Counted from the stretch's first letter, positions 40,412 through 49,709 are shown. The stretch: DNA of 64,000 nt from Pelomonas sp. Root1237 (GCF_001425055.1 NZ_LMDK01000019.1:310001-374000); one strand, 5' to 3'. Notes: generated by a model from the letters alone, not told the origin. A program made the numbers and translations.

Positions 40412-42034
40412 ATGACGGCGCGCTGCGACCTGTCTCCCGTTTGGGCTGAACTGCAAGCCCACTACGCCGCGAGCGGTCGCGGCTTCGATATCCGTGAAGC
40501 TTTCAAGGCGGATGCAGACCGCTTCGGCGCGCTGTCGTTTGAAGCGCCCGAGGTGTTCGCCGATCTGTCCAAGAACCGCATCGACATGCCCACGCTGACC
40601 CTGCTGCTGAAGCTGGCGGCCGACTGTGGCCTGGAAGCGCGGCGCGATGCGCTGCTGCGCGGCGACCCGGTCAACCACACCGAAGGCCGCGCGGTGCTTC
40701 ACACGGCGCTGCGCGCGCCGGCAGGCAGCAAGGCACCGTTCAATGCCGAGGTGCAAGCATCTCTGGATGCGATGCTGGCCTTTGCCGAGCGCGTGCGCCG
40801 CGGCGAGCGGGGCGAGATCACCGACGTCGTGCACATCGGCATCGGCGGCAGCGACCTCGGCCCGGCCATGGTCGTGCAGGCGCTGCAGGCCTTTGGTCGT
40901 CGCGATCTCAAGCTGCATTTCGTCTCCAACGTCGACGGCCATGACCTGGCGCCCGTGCTGGCCGGCGTTGACGCAAAGCACACGCTGTTCGTCATTGCCT
41001 CCAAGACCTTCACGACGCAGGAGACGCTGGCCAATGCGCAAGCTGCCAAGGCCTGGTTCCTGGCCGCCGGCGGAACGGATGTGGCGCGCCACTTCGTCGC
41101 GACCAGCAGCAACACTGCCGCCGCTGCCGCCTTCGGCATCGACACCGCCTTTGGTTTCTGGGACTGGGTCGGCGGCCGTTACTCGCTGTGGTCGGTCATC
41201 GGCCTGCCCATTGCCATCGCCGTCGGCGCCGACAACTTCCGTGAACTGCTGGCCGGCGCGCATGCGATGGACGAACACTTCGCGTCGGCGCCGCTCGACC
41301 GAAATCTGCCGGTGCTGCTGGGCCTGGTCGACGTCTGGTACCGCAATTTCCATGGCTTCACCAGCCGCAGCGTCGCACCGTATCACCAGGGCCTGCGCCG
41401 CCTGCCCGCCTATCTGCAGCAGCTGGAGATGGAGAGCAACGGCAAGGGCGTGGACTTGGACGGCAACGCGCTGTCAATCGGGACGTCGCCCGTCGTCTGG
41501 GGCGAGGTCGGCACCAACGGCCAGCACGCCTACTTCCAGATGCTGCATCAGGGCACGGACGTCATCCCGGTGGAGTTCATCGCGGTGAAGCGCCCGAATC
41601 ACGGCGTAAGCGGAGAACTGGCCGAGAAGCTGGCCGACCAGCACCGCAAGCTGCTGGCCAACTGCCTGGCGCAGAGCCAGGCATTGATGCAAGGCAAGAC
41701 GGCCGCCGAGGCCCTCACCGAGAAGGCGCCGACCGCGTCGGCAACGCTGGACCGTGGCGTCTTGTCCCGGCACCGCAGCTTTCCTGGCAACCGCCCGAGT
41801 ACGACCCTCGTGCTGGATGCGCTGACGCCGCGTTCGCTCGGCGCGCTGATCGCCCTGTACGAGCACCGCGTCTTCGTGACCGGCGCACTGTGGGGCATCA
41901 ACAGCTTCGACCAGTGGGGCGTGGAACTGGGCAAGGCACTCTGCAACCAGTTGCTGCCGCGCCTGGACTCCGGCGACACGGCGGGCCTGGACGGCTCGAC
42001 CGCCGGCCTGTTGAAGCGGCTGGTGGCCGCATGA
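40412..42034 (+). CDS. pgi: Glucose-6-phosphate isomerase
   Basis: A 540-residue isomerase of glucose 6-phosphate and fructose 6-phosphate. Family signatures are visible: GIGGSDLGPAM, SKTFTTQETLANA, DWVGGRYSLWSVIGLP, QLEMESNGKG and SFDQWGVELGK. The start at 40412 follows the tal stop by one base, and the stop overlaps the next gene by four bases. Confidence 0.96.
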   Translation: MTARCDLSPVWAELQAHYAASGRGFDIREAFKADADRFGALSFEAPEVFADLSKNRIDMPTLTLLLKLAADCGLEARRDALLRGDPVNHTEGRAVLHTALRAPAGSKAPFNAEVQASLDAMLAFAERVRRGERGEITDVVHIGIGGSDLGPAMVVQALQAFGRRDLKLHFVSNVDGHDLAPVLAGVDAKHTLFVIASKTFTTQETLANAQAAKAWFLAAGGTDVARHFVATSSNTAAAAAFGIDTAFGFWDWVGGRYSLWSVIGLPIAIAVGADNFRELLAGAHAMDEHFASAPLDRNLPVLLGLVDVWYRNFHGFTSRSVAPYHQGLRRLPAYLQQLEMESNGKGVDLDGNALSIGTSPVVWGEVGTNGQHAYFQMLHQGTDVIPVEFIAVKRPNHGVSGELAEKLADQHRKLLANCLAQSQALMQGKTAAEALTEKAPTASATLDRGVLSRHRSFPGNRPSTTLVLDALTPRSLGALIALYEHRVFVTGALWGINSFDQWGVELGKALCNQLLPRLDSGDTAGLDGSTAGLLKRLVAA

Positions 42035-42651
42035 AGATCGTCTTTGATTTTGGCGGCGTGGTGTTCCGCTGGCATCCGGCCAGCTTCCTCGCGCGCATCT
42101 GGCCGCACCGCATCGAGACGCTGGAGCAGGGGGCGGCCGCGGCTGTGGTCTTTTTTCAGAACTATGGTGGCGACTGGGGCCTGTTCGACCAGGGCCTGAT
42201 CGGCGCCGACGAGGTGGTGCGCCGCATCTCGGCGCGCACCGGCTGGCCGCGGGGCGACGTCGCTGCGGTCGTGCGTGCAGTGCCGGACGAGCTGATGCTG
42301 ATCCCCGCTACTGCCGTGCTGATCCGCGATCTGCGCGCCGCGGGGCACACGCTGCACTTCCTGTCCAACATGCCCGAGCCGTATGCGGACCATCTCAGCC
42401 GCAGCTTTCCACTGAATGAATGGTTCGAGTCGGGCCTGTTCTCGGGCCGTGTCAAGCAGATCAAGCCGAGCGCCGAGATGTTCGCGATGGCCGAGCGTCA
42501 CTTCAATGCGCCGCCGCAGGACCTGCTTTTCCTGGACGACCACCCGGCCAATGTTGATGCGGCCCTGTCACGCGACTGGCAGGCCTTCCTGTTCACGGAT
42601 GCCGCCAGCGCGCGGCGTGAGCTGGTGTCGCGGCGTCTGTTGAGCGCTTGA
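42031..42651 (+). CDS. HAD-family hydrolase, YihX-like sugar phosphatase
   Basis: A 206-residue HAD subfamily IA protein. Motif I is FDFGGVVF, with the nucleophile Asp present but Gly at the usual second Asp, as in YihX-type proteins. Motif II is FLSNM, the motif III Lys is in GRVKQIKPSAEMF, and motif IV is FLDDHPANV. YihX acts on alpha-glucose 1-phosphate; the position after pgi makes a sugar phosphate substrate plausible. Overlaps the pgi stop (ATGA). Confidence 0.8.
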   Translation: MKIVFDFGGVVFRWHPASFLARIWPHRIETLEQGAAAAVVFFQNYGGDWGLFDQGLIGADEVVRRISARTGWPRGDVAAVVRAVPDELMLIPATAVLIRDLRAAGHTLHFLSNMPEPYADHLSRSFPLNEWFESGLFSGRVKQIKPSAEMFAMAERHFNAPPQDLLFLDDHPANVDAALSRDWQAFLFTDAASARRELVSRRLLSA

Positions 42652-42659
42652 GCGCCTGA

Positions 42660-42875
42660 TCAGTGCACCAGCGGCTCGCCGTCCGGCCCGTATTCATCCG
42701 GGTTCTGGGGCGGCGTGGCGGGCACGCGGAACGACTCGCTGGCCCAGGCGCCGAGGTCGATCTGCCGGCAGCGCTCGCTGCAGAAGGGCCGCCATTTGTT
42801 GCTGGGTGCGAACACGCTGTCGCCGCCACATTGAGGGCAGCGCACGATGCGCTCGCCTGCGGGGTTCGTCTTCAT
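42660..42875 (-). CDS. yacG: YacG, zinc-ribbon DNA gyrase inhibitor
   Basis: A 71-residue protein with a four-Cys zinc site: Cys13 and Cys16 in RCPQCGG, Cys32 and Cys36 in [13 protein letters not shown]. YacG binds GyrB and inhibits gyrase. It is the last gene of the minus-strand pilBCD-coaE-zapD set and overlaps zapD by four bases. Confidence 0.92.
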   Translation of the reverse strand: MKTNPAGERIVRCPQCGGDSVFAPSNKWRPFCSERCRQIDLGAWASESFRVPATPPQNPDEYGPDGEPLVH

Positions 42876-43627
42876 TGGCACAAGGCGAGTTCGAAGCCGC
42901 TGTCTTCCTGTGCCAGCTTGAGCCGGCCTTCCTCGTCCTGGCGCATCAGGCGGATGGAGATCATCAGCCGATGGCCGGAGATTTCGGGGATCAGCCCGAG
43001 GCTGGGGTCGATGCGCATGCGCAGCAGCTGGTAGACGCGGCCAGGCGGCAGGCTCTGCTGGAACTGCCCCGCGGTGGCCGCCACCTTGTGCGGGGCTCCA
43101 GAGTCGCGCAGCAGGCCGAGCAGCACCTGCAGGGCCTCAGCCAGCGGCATCAGCGTCTGGGCCCAGGTCATCAGATCCTTGCGTCGGCGCACCGGCAGCA
43201 ACTGCTGCCAGTTGTAATAGGCCGGCAGGTCGAACTCGCAGGTGCCGCCGGGAATGCTGATGCGGCTGCGGATGCTCATCAGCCACTCGTTGCCCGTCAG
43301 CGTCGCGCCGGCCTTGCCGGCCAGCGCGTTCAAACGCTGGAAGGCGCCGTCGATGCGGGCGACGACTTCATCCAGGCGTGCTTCGTCAAGGCCGGGGCTG
43401 CCGCGGTAACCGATGAATTGCGCCTTGTGCTTCTCGAGTTCCTTGAGCAGATCGCTCTTGAGGTCGGCACGCGAAGCGACGTCCATGATTTCGAACAGCG
43501 TGACCAGGGCGAAATGATGGTCCAGCGCGGTCTCGCGCGACATCAGCGTGCCGAGGCGGTCGAACAGATGCTCGAGGCGAAGCATCGTGCGGATGCTTTC
43601 GTTGAACGGGTACTCGTACAGGACCAA
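42872..43627 (-). CDS. zapD: ZapD, cell-division FtsZ-bundling protein
   Basis: A cytoplasmic protein that cross-links FtsZ filaments. The family N-terminus ([20 protein letters not shown]) and the central helical region, then the beta-domain ([13 protein letters not shown]), are intact. No ATG lies near the conserved start. A TTG at 43627, preceded by GAGG, gives 251 residues, the normal length, so it is taken as the start. The frame is open to 43942 but without family similarity. Confidence 0.88.
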   Translation of the reverse strand: MVLYEYPFNESIRTMLRLEHLFDRLGTLMSRETALDHHFALVTLFEIMDVASRADLKSDLLKELEKHKAQFIGYRGSPGLDEARLDEVVARIDGAFQRLNALAGKAGATLTGNEWLMSIRSRISIPGGTCEFDLPAYYNWQQLLPVRRRKDLMTWAQTLMPLAEALQVLLGLLRDSGAPHKVAATAGQFQQSLPPGRVYQLLRMRIDPSLGLIPEISGHRLMISIRLMRQDEEGRLKLAQEDSGFELALCQ

Positions 43628-43649
43628 AGGTGCCTCGGGTGGACTGCGA

Positions 43650-44255
43650 TCAGGGCCGGGCGATTGTTTCACAGCCCCAGCGCTCGGCCAGGCTGAGAAC
43701 CTCGTTTCTGAGCGCAACAAGCGGTAGGCGATCGTTGTGGAGCACAGCGTCGGCCGCCGCCCTGCGGGCTTCGCGGCTGGCCTGTGCTGCGATGGCGCCC
43801 GCAATGCGTTCGCGCGTCCAGCCCGGGCGCTGCAGCACCCGTTCGATCTGGGTTTCGATCGCGCAATCGACGACGAGCACGCGGGCGACGCGCGCCCGCC
43901 AGCGACCGGATTCGACCAGCAGAGGCACGTCGAAGACGACAAGGCGGGCCGTCGCGGTCTCAGCCTGCGCCTGTGCTTCAGCGGTGATCAGCGGATGCAG
44001 GATGGCCTCGAGCCGGCGCTTGGCCGTCGGGTCAGAGAAGACCAGGGCGCGCATTCGATCGCGGTCCAGGGCCCCATCGGTGCTGATGAAGTCCGCGCCG
44101 AACTGCACTGCAATGGCAGGCATGGCCGCACCGCTGGGCGCGGTCAGGGTGCGGGAGATGGCATCCGTATCGATGAGGGCGGCGCCGGCTTCGTGTAGAA
44201 AGCCTGCGACCGTGCTCTTGCCGCTGCCGATGCCGCCGGTCAGGCCGACCCTCAT
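43650..44255 (-). CDS. coaE: Dephospho-CoA kinase
   Basis: A 201-residue kinase for the last step of coenzyme A synthesis. The P-loop GGIGSGKST is at residues 7-15, with DTDAISR and FDVPLLVESGRW following. The ATG at 44255 gives the usual MRVGLTGG start. It begins seven bases after the pilD stop. Confidence 0.95.
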   Translation of the reverse strand: MRVGLTGGIGSGKSTVAGFLHEAGAALIDTDAISRTLTAPSGAAMPAIAVQFGADFISTDGALDRDRMRALVFSDPTAKRRLEAILHPLITAEAQAQAETATARLVVFDVPLLVESGRWRARVARVLVVDCAIETQIERVLQRPGWTRERIAGAIAAQASREARRAAADAVLHNDRLPLVALRNEVLSLAERWGCETIARP

Positions 44256-44262
44256 CAAGGGT

Positions 44263-45192
44263 TCATGTCCAGCCGAGCCAGCCCAGCACCGTCGGCTGGC
44301 CGGCAAACAGCACCACCAGGCCACCGCCGGCCAGGAAAGGGCCGAAGGGCACGTAGCGGCCCTCACGCAGGCCGGCATTCATCTTCATGATGATGCCGAT
44401 GACGGCACCGATGGCTGAGGCGCCGAGGACGATGGGCAGCACCATCTGCCAGCCCAGCCAGGCGCCCAGCGCCGCGAGCAGCTTGAAGTCGCCATAGCCC
44501 ATGCCCTCCTTCTTGGTGAGGAGCTTGAACACCCAGTACACCGACCACAGCGACAGGTAGCCGCTCAAGGCGCCGATCAGGGCCTTGTCCAGCGGAATCG
44601 TCCAGCCCATCAGGGCGGCGGCGAGCCCGGCCCAGAGCAGGGGCTGGTTGATCGCATCCGGCAGCAACGTGGTGTCCCAGTCGATCATCGCCAGTGCGAT
44701 CAGAGCAGCGACGAAGCCGCACCAGAGCAGCGTGGTCGGCTGGGCGCCGAAGCGCCAGGACAGGGCGGCGAAGGCGGCGCCGGTGAGCGCTTCAATGATG
44801 GGATAGCGCTTGGAGATCGGCGCCTTGCACGTGGCGCATTTACCGCCCAGGCGAAGCCAGCCAATGACCGGCAGGTTTTCATGCCAGCGCAACTGATGGC
44901 CGCAATGCGGGCAGCGTGAACGCGGCGCGGCGATAGTGAATGGAGGCAGGGCTTCGATCTTGGTGCCGTAGACATCCACGGCCTTGGCCAGCTTTTCAGC
45001 CTCGGGCAAAGGCACGTCAGCGACGCGCGCCATGGCGGCCGCGTCAGTGAGCTGCGCGGCCGACTCATGCAGCCACTGGCGCTCCAACATCAGCGGCAGG
45101 CGGTAAATGACGACGTTGAGAAAACTGCCGATGCAAAGACCGAAGATGCCGAGGATCCAGGGTGACAGCAGCAGGCTGTAGTCCACCGCCAT
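44263..45192 (-). CDS. pilD: PilD, prepilin peptidase and N-methyltransferase
   Basis: A 309-residue polytopic inner-membrane enzyme that cleaves prepilin leaders and methylates the new N-terminus. GLCIGSFLNVVIYRLP marks the N-terminus. The methyltransferase-linked zinc site has Cys94, Cys97, Cys119 and Cys122, and the peptidase Asp residues are in MIDWDTTLLPD (Asp171) and GMGYGDFKL (Asp235). It would process PilE, FimT, PilV, PilW and PilX. Its start overlaps the pilC stop by one base. Confidence 0.95.
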   Translation of the reverse strand: MAVDYSLLLSPWILGIFGLCIGSFLNVVIYRLPLMLERQWLHESAAQLTDAAAMARVADVPLPEAEKLAKAVDVYGTKIEALPPFTIAAPRSRCPHCGHQLRWHENLPVIGWLRLGGKCATCKAPISKRYPIIEALTGAAFAALSWRFGAQPTTLLWCGFVAALIALAMIDWDTTLLPDAINQPLLWAGLAAALMGWTIPLDKALIGALSGYLSLWSVYWVFKLLTKKEGMGYGDFKLLAALGAWLGWQMVLPIVLGASAIGAVIGIIMKMNAGLREGRYVPFGPFLAGGGLVVLFAGQPTVLGWLGWT

Positions 45193-46415
45193 CAGACCAC
45201 CTGGCCGAGCTTGAAGATCGGCAGGTACATCGACACGACGATGCCGCCAATCAGGCCGCCCAGGATGACGATGATGAAGGGCTCCATCAGGCTGGACAGC
45301 GCCTTGACCGCTTCATCCACCTCGTCCTCATAGAACTCCGCGGCCTTGGCCAGCATGTGGTCGAGGGAGCCGGATTCCTCGCCGATGGAAGACATCTGCA
45401 ACACCATGGTCGGGAAGATGCCCGTCGTCTGCATCGACGTCGTCAGCGCGGCGCCGGTGGAAACGTCGCGTTGGATCTGTTCGGTCGCCTCAGCGAATAC
45501 CGCATTCCCCGAGGCGCCGCCGACGGAATCGAGCGCCTCGACCAGCGGGACGCCTGCGGCAAACATCGTCGACAGGGTCCGCGTCCAACGCGCGACGGCG
45601 GACTTGTACATGAGGTCACCGAAGACGGGGACCTTCAACAGCAGGCGATCCATGCGCTTTTGCATCGGCACGGAGCGCTTCCAGGTCTGCAGGAAGAAAT
45701 AGATGCCACCGCCAATGCTGCCGAAGATGGCCCACCAGTAGGAGACGAAGAACTTCGACATCGCAATGATCATCAGCGTCGGTGCTGGAAGGTCGGCGCC
45801 GAAGGACTTGAACACGTCCTCGAAAGCCGGCACCACAAAGATCATGATGACTGCGACCACGATGAAGGCGACCACCATCACCGCGACGGGGTAGGTCAGT
45901 GCCGACTTGATCTTGTTCTTGATGGCAACCGTCTTTTCCTGATAGACCGCCAGCCGGTCCAGCAGGGCCTCCAAGATACCGCCGGTTTCGCCCGCTTCGA
46001 CGAGGTTGCAGTACAGGGCGTCGAAATATATCGGGTGCTTGCGGAAGGCCGATGACAGGCTCGTGCCGGTCTCCACATCCTGTCGGATGTCGTTCAGCAG
46101 CCGTGTGAGGCGCGGGTTGGTCGCGCCGCGGGCGACGATGTCAAAGGACTGCAGCAACGGCACGCCGGCGCGCATCATCGTCGCGAGCTGGCGCGTGAAG
46201 ATCGCGATGTCCTTCTGCTTGACCGCGCTGCCGCCGCTGGAGCGGCGCTTCTTGACCTTGTTGACCAGGATGCCCTGGCGGCGCAAGGTGGCGCTGACCA
46301 TGGCCTCGCCGCCGGCCCGGAGTTCGCCTCTGACGATCTTGCCATTGCGATCCTTGCCCTCCCACTCGAAGACGAAGTCCTTGACGCCTTTTGCTGCGGC
46401 AGTGGCAGTAGCCAT
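45192..46415 (-). CDS. pilC: PilC, type IV pilus inner-membrane platform protein
   Basis: A 407-residue GspF-family platform. Two cytoplasmic helical domains (FTRQLATMMRAGVPLLQSFDI and the repeat with RWTRTLSTMFAAGVPLVEALD) alternate with three membrane helices. It couples PilB rotation to pilin insertion. It starts 19 bases after the pilB stop. Confidence 0.95.
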   Translation of the reverse strand: MATATAAAKGVKDFVFEWEGKDRNGKIVRGELRAGGEAMVSATLRRQGILVNKVKKRRSSGGSAVKQKDIAIFTRQLATMMRAGVPLLQSFDIVARGATNPRLTRLLNDIRQDVETGTSLSSAFRKHPIYFDALYCNLVEAGETGGILEALLDRLAVYQEKTVAIKNKIKSALTYPVAVMVVAFIVVAVIMIFVVPAFEDVFKSFGADLPAPTLMIIAMSKFFVSYWWAIFGSIGGGIYFFLQTWKRSVPMQKRMDRLLLKVPVFGDLMYKSAVARWTRTLSTMFAAGVPLVEALDSVGGASGNAVFAEATEQIQRDVSTGAALTTSMQTTGIFPTMVLQMSSIGEESGSLDHMLAKAAEFYEDEVDEAVKALSSLMEPFIIVILGGLIGGIVVSMYLPIFKLGQVV

Positions 46416-46434
46416 GCGCTCTCCTCGAGACTGA

Positions 46435-48171
46435 TTATTCGTTGGTGGCGGACAGCACTTCTTCCAGTGTCGTGACGCCGACGCGCGCCTTCACGAGGCC
46501 GGACTGGCGCAGATCGCGCACCCCTTCCTTCTTGGCCTGCTCGGCGATGTCCATCGCCGTTCCCTCAGCCAGGATGATGCGCTGGATCGCCTCCGTGACG
46601 GGCATCACTTGGTAAAGCCCGACGCGGCCGCGGTAACCATTTGTGCAGCTGCTGCAGCCGACGGCGCGATAGAGCTTCCAGCTGCCGTCGAAATCTTCCT
46701 CGACGAAGCCGGCCTTGATCAGCGCTTCGCGTGGGTAGTCTGCCGGCTGTTTGCAGTTCTCGCACAGCCGGCGCACGAGGCGCTGAGCGGTGATGAGCAG
46801 CACGCTGGACGCGATATTGAACGGCGCCACACCCATGTTGAGCAGACGGGTCAACGTTTTGGGCGCGTCATTGGTGTGCAGCGTCGACATGACCATGTGG
46901 CCCGTCTGAGCGGCCTTGATCGCGATATCGGCGGTTTCCAGGTCACGGATTTCGCCGACCATGATGATGTCTGGATCCTGGCGCAGGAAGGACTTCAGGG
47001 CCGTCGAGAAGTTCAGGCCCGCCTTGTCGTTGACGTTGACCTGGTTGATACCGGGCAGGTTGATTTCGGCCGGGTCTTCCACGGTCGCGATGTTGACGCC
47101 AGGCTGGTTCAGGATGTTCAGACAGGTGTAGAGAGACACCGTCTTGCCGGAGCCCGTCGGGCCGGTCACAAGCACCATGCCGTAAGGGCGGTAGATGCAG
47201 GCGAGCAGGCGCTCCTTCTCGATCTTCTCGTAGCCCAGCGCTTCAATGCCCAGCTTCGCGGAGGACGAGTCCAGGATACGAATGACGATCTTTTCGCCGA
47301 ACAGCGTAGGCAGGGTGCTGACGCGGAAATCGATGGACTTGCTGCCGAACTTCAGCTTCATGCGCCCGTCCTGGGGCACTCGCTTCTCGGAGATGTCCAG
47401 GCGCGAAATCACCTTGATGCGCGAGGCCAGCTTGTCCTTGATCGCAATGGGCGGTTGCGTGATCTCGCGCAACTCGCCATCGACGCGAAAGCGCACGCGG
47501 TAGTGGAACTCGTAGGGTTCGAAATGCAAGTCCGAGGCGCGCAGATTGATCGCGTCGACCAGCATCTTCTGCAGGAAGCGGACGACGGGTGCGTCCTCGA
47601 CGTCTGCCAGTTCGGCAGCCTCCTGCTGCGGCGTCGCATCCTCTTCGGCGATGTCGAAGTCGAAGTCGCCGCCAGCGATGCTCTCGAGCGATTCCGTCGC
47701 GCTGACGCCGCTGCTGGCCAGCATTTTGGCCAGCTTGTCATGCTCGACGATGACCCATTCCGGCTGCAGCTGGGTCGCGAACTTGATGCGTTCAATGACC
47801 TCGAGATCCGTGGGATCGGCGCCGCCGACGAAAAGGCGATTGCCGCGCCGCGACAGGGCCACGACCTGGTACTGCTGGGCCAGCTTGGCGTCGATGACGT
47901 TCTGCGGCATGCGCTGCGGGTCCATCGCCGACAGATCCAGCAGCGGCAAGGCCAGGGCACTGGACAAGGTGTGCGCCAGATCGACTGGCGAAACCAGGCC
48001 GCTTGCGATCACCGCGTTGACGAAACTGGCCTTCTTTTCCCTCGCCTGCTTGACGAGATCTTCGGCGGCCTTGGCCTGGAGCTTGCCGGCGTGCACCAGC
48101 ATGCGCGCCACCCCCGACAGGGAAGACTGAAGCGGCTCGGCGAGCGTGGTTTCCACAGGCAGTTGCGTCAA
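46435..48171 (-). CDS. pilB: PilB, pilus extension ATPase
   Basis: A 578-residue secretion-type hexameric ATPase. The N-terminal GspE/MshEN domain is followed by the ATPase core with Walker A GPTGSGKT, the Asp box, Walker B in DIIMVGEIRDLETADIA and the His box. A zinc-binding four-Cys region is visible as CENCKQ and CSSCTNGYRG. The start appears to be a TTG at 48171; a GTG a few codons downstream is possible. No clear promoter was found upstream. Confidence 0.95.
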   Translation of the reverse strand: MTQLPVETTLAEPLQSSLSGVARMLVHAGKLQAKAAEDLVKQAREKKASFVNAVIASGLVSPVDLAHTLSSALALPLLDLSAMDPQRMPQNVIDAKLAQQYQVVALSRRGNRLFVGGADPTDLEVIERIKFATQLQPEWVIVEHDKLAKMLASSGVSATESLESIAGGDFDFDIAEEDATPQQEAAELADVEDAPVVRFLQKMLVDAINLRASDLHFEPYEFHYRVRFRVDGELREITQPPIAIKDKLASRIKVISRLDISEKRVPQDGRMKLKFGSKSIDFRVSTLPTLFGEKIVIRILDSSSAKLGIEALGYEKIEKERLLACIYRPYGMVLVTGPTGSGKTVSLYTCLNILNQPGVNIATVEDPAEINLPGINQVNVNDKAGLNFSTALKSFLRQDPDIIMVGEIRDLETADIAIKAAQTGHMVMSTLHTNDAPKTLTRLLNMGVAPFNIASSVLLITAQRLVRRLCENCKQPADYPREALIKAGFVEEDFDGSWKLYRAVGCSSCTNGYRGRVGLYQVMPVTEAIQRIILAEGTAMDIAEQAKKEGVRDLRQSGLVKARVGVTTLEEVLSATNE

Positions 48172-48315
48172 CGACGGAAAGAGCGAAGTCTGCCAATTGT
48201 GCCAGTCGGTAGCCGGGCGCGAGGCAAACGAATTCCAGGGATAACGTCAGGATTTCAGGGTTGCCGGTACTGTGGCCCGGTCGATTTGCGGACCCTCATC
48301 CCGAGGGCGAAGACT

Positions 48316-48392
48316 TGGTCGGGGTGAGAGGATTCGAACCTCCGGCCTCTACGTCCCGAACGTAGCGCTCTACCAGGCTAAGCTACACCCCG
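48316..48392 (-). tRNA. tRNA-Pro (anticodon CGG)
   Basis: A 77-base cloverleaf with encoded CCA. The acceptor is CGGGGTG/CACCCCG with discriminator A, the D arm is GCTT/GAGC, the anticodon stem is CTACG/CGTAG around TTCGGGA, giving CGG (reads CCG), and the T arm contains TTCGAAT. It lies between pilB and ispB on the same strand. Confidence 0.95.
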
Positions 48393-48412
48393 ATGTCTTC
48401 TGCGCGAGCCGC

Positions 48413-49408
48413 CTATGAGTGGCGCTCAACCGACTGAATTGCGAATTCTAGCAGAGATTCTGTCCACCTATTTGGAGGCAGGTGGCTGAGACATTCGGCC
48501 GCGTGCCGCGCTTCGGTTCGCGCCGCTTCCCGGGTCGATTCGAGGGCGCCGGTTGAGCGCACGATGGCAACGATATCCTGCAGTTTTTCCTGCTCGCCCT
48601 CTTCGATGGCATGCCGAAGCAATGCGCGTTGCTCGCCCGTTGCTCGCTCCATCGCGATCAACAGCGGCAGTGTCGTCTTGCCCTCGCGCAGGTCGTCCCC
48701 GATGTTCTTGCCGAGCTCCAGGGCGTCTCCTTCGTAATCCAGCACATCGTCGATGAGCTGGAAGGCCGTTCCCAGCGCGCGCCCATAGGCGGCACAGGCT
48801 TCCTCGACCTCGGGCGGGGCGTTGGCCAGTACCGCGCCGAGGCGAGCGCTGGCTTCGAAAAGCTTGGCAGTCTTGAACCGGATCACGCGCAGATAGCTCT
48901 CCACCGTGATGTCCGGGTCGTGCATGTTCATCAGCTGCAGGACTTCGCCCTCGGCAATGACGTTGGTGGCCTCTGCCAGCACCTCCAGCACCCGCATGCG
49001 GTCGACCGACACCATCATCTGGAAGGCGCGCGAATAAAGGAAGTCGCCGACCAGCACGCTCGCAGCGTTGCCGAACAGGGCGTTGGCGGTCGGCTTGCCG
49101 CGACGCAGTGAGGACTCGTCAACGACGTCATCGTGCAGCAGCGTCGCCGTATGGATGAACTCGACGACGGCGGCCAACTCAAAGCGCGCCGGCTTGGCAA
49201 AACCGAGCGCGTTCGCAAACAGCAGCACGAGCTTGGGGCGCATGCGCTTGCCGCCGGCATGCACGATGTAGTGCGCGATCTGGTCGATCAGCGCCACATC
49301 GGAGGACAGGCGCTGCGCGATGACCGCGTCGACCTGGGCCATTTCGTCGGCCAGCAGGGCGAGTACCTCAGCAACTTGGGATGGGGGCGAGGCTGACTCG
49401 ACGCGCAC
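48413..49408 (-). CDS. ispB: Octaprenyl diphosphate synthase (polyprenyl synthetase)
   Basis: A 331-residue trans-polyprenyl synthase making the ubiquinone side chain. The first Asp-rich motif is LLHDDVVDESSLRRGKPT and the second is LIDDVLDYEGD; GGKRMRPKLV binds isopentenyl diphosphate. It starts with GTG at 49408. A minus-strand TATAAT lies at 49441-49436, 28 bases before the start. It is divergent from rplU, the usual arrangement. Confidence 0.94.
   Translation of the reverse strand: MRVESASPPSQVAEVLALLADEMAQVDAVIAQRLSSDVALIDQIAHYIVHAGGKRMRPKLVLLFANALGFAKPARFELAAVVEFIHTATLLHDDVVDESSLRRGKPTANALFGNAASVLVGDFLYSRAFQMMVSVDRMRVLEVLAEATNVIAEGEVLQLMNMHDPDITVESYLRVIRFKTAKLFEASARLGAVLANAPPEVEEACAAYGRALGTAFQLIDDVLDYEGDALELGKNIGDDLREGKTTLPLLIAMERATGEQRALLRHAIEEGEQEKLQDIVAIVRSTGALESTREAARTEARHAAECLSHLPPNRWTESLLEFAIQSVERHS
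48445..48453 (-). promoter_or_regulatory. Candidate extended -10 promoter for tRNA-Pro
   Basis: TGCTAGAAT on the minus strand has the TGn extension and a near-consensus -10 hexamer, about 46 bases before the mature tRNA 5' end and inside the ispB 3' coding region. No -35 element is clear. Confidence 0.3.
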
Positions 49409-49435
49409 GTGGACTCTCAGGCAAGGAATGGGGTG

Positions 49436-49441
49436 ATTATA
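49436..49441 (-). promoter_or_regulatory. Candidate -10 hexamer for ispB
   Basis: A perfect TATAAT on the minus strand. No convincing -35 element is seen at 16-18 bases, so the promoter call is tentative. Confidence 0.35.
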
Positions 49442-49522
49442 GAAACGGCGTCCATGCGCTTGCGGGCATGGTCGGGCCGCACTGTTGTCGTGAGGCTTGC
49501 AGGAGGCCCAGCGCGTGGAGCA

Positions 49523-49552
49523 TTGCCTTTCGATGAAGCGTCAGGGTATACT
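49523..49552 (+). promoter_or_regulatory. Sigma-70 promoter for rplU-rpmA
   Basis: TTGCCT (49523-49528) and TATACT (49547-49552) with an 18-base spacer. It would start transcription near 49559 and leave a leader of about 150 bases before rplU. This is the clearest element in the 301-base gap between ispB and rplU. Confidence 0.6.
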
Positions 49553-49596
49553 CGCGGGCTCTTTGCAAGCCGTGTGTCTTTGATGGGTGGCGGGCA

Positions 49597-49680
49597 ATGG
49601 GGATCAAAACCGACAAAAAGGCCCGACGAGGGCGGCGGCGCGGGCTGAATGGCTGGCGTCAAGCTGCTGGAGCCGGGTGA
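49597..49680 (+). other. Possible 27-codon upstream ORF in the rplU leader
   Basis: An ATG opens a 27-residue frame beginning [16 protein letters not shown] and ending 29 bases before the rplU start. It is very basic and includes consecutive CGA and CGG Arg codons. G-rich sequence lies upstream but not a clear ribosome site. A chance ORF cannot be excluded in GC-rich DNA. Confidence 0.2.
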
Positions 49681-49682
49681 TT

Positions 49683-49697
49683 GCACCCCTGAGGTGC
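49683..49697 (+). promoter_or_regulatory. Hairpin abutting the rplU ribosome binding site
   Basis: GCACC-CCTGA-GGTGC forms a 5-bp stem that ends at the base before GGAAGG (49698-49703), the likely ribosome binding site of rplU. It could influence initiation or be a ribosomal-protein target. Confidence 0.35.
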
Positions 49698-49709
49698 GGA
49701 AGGATGAAT

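Noticed and set aside
48191-48204. TGGCACAATTGGCA upstream of pilB as a sigma-54 promoter
   Set aside because: The GG and GC elements are 8 rather than 10 bases apart, which does not fit the -24/-12 spacing.
46609-48327. A 572-codon plus-strand frame opposite pilB
   Set aside because: pilB carries complete ATPase motifs in the other strand, and the plus frame looks like codon-bias shadow.
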